DNA of 64,000 nt, from assembly GCA_030831165.1 (NCBI GenBank), contig JAURLP010000033.1, forward strand, positions 1 to 64,000, given 5' to 3'. Source of the DNA: Gammaproteobacteria bacterium. GTDB lineage: Bacteria; Pseudomonadota; Gammaproteobacteria; Pseudomonadales; Pseudohongiellaceae. The notes beneath the pieces are model-generated. The model had not been told where the DNA came from. It made no database searches and saw nothing but the letters and a program-made list of their open reading frames with translations. The translations under genes were made by a program, and so were the position numbers. Within the stretch, counting starts at the first letter, position 1. The number at the start of each line of letters is the position of its first letter. Below, piece by piece: positions 61,621-64,000 of this stretch.

Positions 61621-62331
61621 TCATTTGTTTATCGCTGATTCGAATCTAGCTTCCATCGGCATTAAAGCGGCCTTGATAATTGAGCCCCATATGGCATTAC
61701 CGAGCGCATTAAAGTGAAGATCATCGTCAACAAAGATATCGGTCATAACTTCGCCATTAACATCCAGAAAGGGTTTGGCAGCATCAATATAGAACAATAG
61801 AGAATCCTGTTCAGTAAGCTCTTGATAAGCCTTACTCAATTGTTGAGCTTTACTCCAATAATCCCAGCGTAAAACACTAGGTTTTACACCCATGATATAG
61901 ATCCTTGTTTCAGGCAGTTCTTCATGGATTCTTGAAATAATTTGCTGGAGTTGCTCTATAACCATTGTGTTAGGAATAAAGTCGCGACCGCTGTCGTTGT
62001 CACCTTCATAAATTAATATGGCTCGGGGTTTATAGGTCAAGGTAATTCGATCCAGGTAGTACAAGACATCATTCATAACACTGCCGCCAAATCCTCTGGA
62101 GATAACTGTCAGCGGGGCCAGGGCAGCCTGTGCCTGATCATTCCAGCGTGCAATGCTGGAGCTCCCTGTTAAAACAATTGCACCTTCAGGCGGTGGATGT
62201 AGGCGGTCCTGGTGTTCGAAATTGAGGATAGTCTCCTCATAGCGCTTGGGGTCCGGTAGTTGCTGCGCGTGGGCAAGTTGTGCGAGACAAGTGGCTAACA
62301 ATAAGAAAATATAAGAACGGGTAGTATTCAT
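61621..62331 (-). CDS. Secreted SGNH/GDSL-type hydrolase
   Basis: 236 residues with a signal peptide ending LAHAQ. The SGNH blocks occur in order: LTGSSSIARW (nucleophile Ser), RGFGGSVMND (Gly), IYEGDND (Gly-x-Asn-Asp) and VDDDLHFN (Asp-x-x-His). This is an esterase or acetyl-hydrolase fold for periplasmic or surface substrates, the exact one unknown. Stands alone on the minus strand. Confidence 0.9.
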   Translation of the reverse strand: MNTTRSYIFLLLATCLAQLAHAQQLPDPKRYEETILNFEHQDRLHPPPEGAIVLTGSSSIARWNDQAQAALAPLTVISRGFGGSVMNDVLYYLDRITLTYKPRAILIYEGDNDSGRDFIPNTMVIEQLQQIISRIHEELPETRIYIMGVKPSVLRWDYWSKAQQLSKAYQELTEQDSLLFYIDAAKPFLDVNGEVMTDIFVDDDLHFNALGNAIWGSIIKAALMPMEARFESAINK

Positions 62332-62521
62332 TAGAGGCTTACCTGTGTAGTGAGTGATAGTTGCTCAGGGCATCTTATGGACATTATGGAAGTGCTGGTC
62401 ACCCTATTCAAGCGACTTGCTCTTGTTTGATCCAAGATTGCTCTTTAATGTCATCTCTGCTTCATAAAACATCATGTGTTTTTTTATATGTTGTGACAAC
62501 TGTCTTTAAGATCAAAATTAA

Positions 62522-63421
62522 TTACAGGTTTAACCAGCGTTGCGAAAGGGCAGTGCTCAACCCCAACTGTTTTGACAAATTTGAAAAGGCATTATGGTCG
62601 ACACCCTGCCAGCTTAAATTTTCAAGCAAGGCCTCCAGATGATCCTGTAAATGCATGTCACAAACCACGGTTGTTAATAATTTATTCAAGGGCAGCATGG
62701 CTTTATGGGCATGCAGAAGTGCTTGAACTCTTGAAGCTCCTCGAAATTTCATGTCAGAAATAGATTCAATATTTTCCAGTATTGTGTCGATCGTGGGATA
62801 TTTTTTGAGAATCCTGGAGGCCGTTGTATATCCAACGCCTGGAATACCTGGAATATTGTCAACTTTGTCTCCTGATAGAGCCAGCAGATCAGGTATTTGT
62901 TCAGGTCCTACCCCAAACTGTTTTTCTATGCCGCGGCGGTTCAATACGGTGCCTCTGGCAAAGTCCCACCAGGCATCTTCTTCGCCGACTATAAGCTGGG
63001 TTAGATCTTTATCCGCACTAACGACGGTAATGGCAAAGCCCTGGTCTCTGAAATAACTGGATAGAGAGCCGATAATGTCATCGGCCTCATAGCGGTTGCT
63101 GCCAAATTCAGGAATGCCTACTGCCTGGCAAAATTGCCGGCACTGGGCAAATTGATGCTTCAATTCTGCTGGGGCCGGAGGCCTGTTGGCCTTGTATTCT
63201 GGATAAAGTTCTCGCCGATATGATTCTGTTTGGCTGGCATCAAAAGCACAGGCGATATACTTTGGCTGTTTTTGCTTCAATAATTGAAACAGAAAATCAC
63301 CAAAGCCAAATATTGCGTTGCTGGGATTACCCTGGCTATCGGTTATTGAATCGTCATAAACGTGCCAGGCACGGAAAATATAAATACTGGAGTCAATTAA
63401 ATAAGCGCGAGGCAATGGCAT
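62522..63421 (-). CDS. 5'-3' exonuclease / flap endonuclease-like protein
   Basis: 299 residues. PIN-like nuclease as in the 5' nuclease domain of DNA polymerase I: AYLIDSSIYIFRAWHV, ACAFDASQTESYRRELYPEYKANRPP, ADDIIGSL, VVSADKDLTQLI and then the helix-hairpin-helix GDKVDNIPGIPGVGYTTASRIL. Conserved metal-binding aspartates are present. Not attached to a polymerase, so it is a stand-alone enzyme as with Xni, though longer than E. coli Xni (251) and with more complete acidic sites. Divergent from the TlpA-like gene. Confidence 0.92.
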   Translation of the reverse strand: MPLPRAYLIDSSIYIFRAWHVYDDSITDSQGNPSNAIFGFGDFLFQLLKQKQPKYIACAFDASQTESYRRELYPEYKANRPPAPAELKHQFAQCRQFCQAVGIPEFGSNRYEADDIIGSLSSYFRDQGFAITVVSADKDLTQLIVGEEDAWWDFARGTVLNRRGIEKQFGVGPEQIPDLLALSGDKVDNIPGIPGVGYTTASRILKKYPTIDTILENIESISDMKFRGASRVQALLHAHKAMLPLNKLLTTVVCDMHLQDHLEALLENLSWQGVDHNAFSNLSKQLGLSTALSQRWLNL

Positions 63422-63501
63422 GATCGAATTCTAACTGTTTATGCAAACCGGGAACAAACTTTTTGCTATGATTAGACTTCATAAACCAACGAATCACTAA
63501 T

Positions 63502-64000
63502 ATGTATCAAGCACTAAGAAACATAATTATTGTTATAGCACCGCTTCTCTTGATCTGGTCTTGCTCAGATGTTGAAAACCGTCCTTTACAAAGCGGGAGT
63601 ATTACGATTTCCGACATACAATTCGAGGCAACAGGAGATGCTGCTACTTTTCAGGATTTAAGCGGAACGCCCATTGAGCTGTCGAACTTTAGCGGTCGCA
63701 AGGTGGTAGTGAATTACTGGGCAACCTGGTGCGCGCCCTGCATCAGGGAAATACCCGCATTAAGTAGAGCTGCAGAAATACTGGGGCCTGAAGGTTACGT
63801 ATTTTTGCTGGCCTCTGATGAACCTTTGGAAACCATTACTTCTTTTATTGCTGAAAATGAATTTAATGGCAATTTCATCAAATTGAATACTTTTTTTGCC
63901 ACACATGGTATTCAGGCTTTACCCAGCACTGTGTTTTATGATGAGTCGGGGCAGGAAATAAAAAGCTGGTTGGGGGCCTATGAATGGGACAGTCCCGAGC
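63502..64000 (+). CDS. TlpA-like thioredoxin lipoprotein, truncated by the window end
   Basis: 166 residues are visible; the gene runs out of the window. The N-terminus is a signal with LIWSC (Cys 21), a likely lipobox. Then GDAATFQDLSG, the thioredoxin strand VVVNYWATWCAPC with redox pair CxxC, and EIPALSRAA, plus the cis-Pro segment GIQALPSTVF. Such proteins reduce or shuffle disulfides in the periplasm, for example in cytochrome c maturation. The client is unknown. Confidence 0.92.
   Translation, partial: MYQALRNIIIVIAPLLLIWSCSDVENRPLQSGSITISDIQFEATGDAATFQDLSGTPIELSNFSGRKVVVNYWATWCAPCIREIPALSRAAEILGPEGYVFLLASDEPLETITSFIAENEFNGNFIKLNTFFATHGIQALPSTVFYDESGQEIKSWLGAYEWDSPE

Overview
The window is a stretch of a gammaproteobacterial chromosome, AT-leaning (roughly low to mid 40s % G+C by eye). 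Several gene orders match the layout I know from Pseudomonas aeruginosa: ychF-pth-rplY-prs-tRNA(Gln)-ispE-lolB-TPR // hemA-prfA-prmC-moeB; gatB-gatA-gatC // mreB-mreC-mreD; and ispB // rplU-rpmA-obgE-proB, rpsT // murJ-ribF-lspA-fkpB-ispH, the minor pilin cluster, pilR-pilS. This points to Pseudomonadales in the broad sense (marine relatives are likely), but no genus can be named from the sequence alone.

Layout. 1-11 kb is the accessory part: an ankyrin-repeat protein cut by the window edge, a secreted unknown, a membrane-anchored Hsp20-like chaperone, an exported catalase-peroxidase (KatG), the decayed N-terminus of an HlyD/CvaA-type secretion adaptor, tRNA-Gln(CUG), a two-domain secreted VOC protein, a transglutaminase-like protein, and a DUF6152 protein followed by a second secreted protein. 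11.0-12.5 kb is a scar of integration: a P4-type integrase broken by a single frameshift, four copies of a 10-bp repeat in front of it, and tRNA-Met.

12.5-24.6 kb is housekeeping: translation and ribosome quality (ychF, pth, rplY, prfA, prmC), PRPP synthesis, isoprenoid precursor synthesis (ispE), outer-membrane lipoprotein insertion (lolB), haem entry (hemA) and the MoeB/ThiF adenylyltransferase, with a Sel1-repeat protein placed inside the prfA-prmC-moeB group. 24.7-28.9 kb holds a lipoprotein amidohydrolase, a small VOC protein, an RhlB-type helicase and a PA4642-family protein. 28.9-35.5 kb is gatCAB (amidation of mischarged tRNAs, including Gln-tRNA or Asn-tRNA) divergent from the rod-shape operon mreBCD.

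35.5-46.6 kb contains ispB, rplU-rpmA-obgE-proB, rpsT and murJ-ribF-lspA-fkpB-ispH. 46.8-59.5 kb is type IV pilus biology: FimU-like pilin, PilV, PilW, PilX, PilY1, a PilE-like pilin, an inverted FimT-like pilin, and the PilS-PilR two-component pair. A good sigma-54 (-24/-12) promoter match lies upstream of the minor pilin operon, which fits control by PilR, a sigma-54 activator encoded 10 kb away. 59.6-64 kb has nadE, a probable dead secreted protein gene, an SGNH hydrolase, a 5'-3' exonuclease and the start of a TlpA-like thioredoxin lipoprotein cut by the window end.

No CRISPR array, complete mobile element, secondary-metabolite cluster or evident new defence system is visible. The most unusual signals are regulatory or decayed: the repeat-rich leader of rpsT with its UUG start, the integrase-proximal repeats, the sigma-54 site, the missing standard start codon of mreC, and two gene relics.
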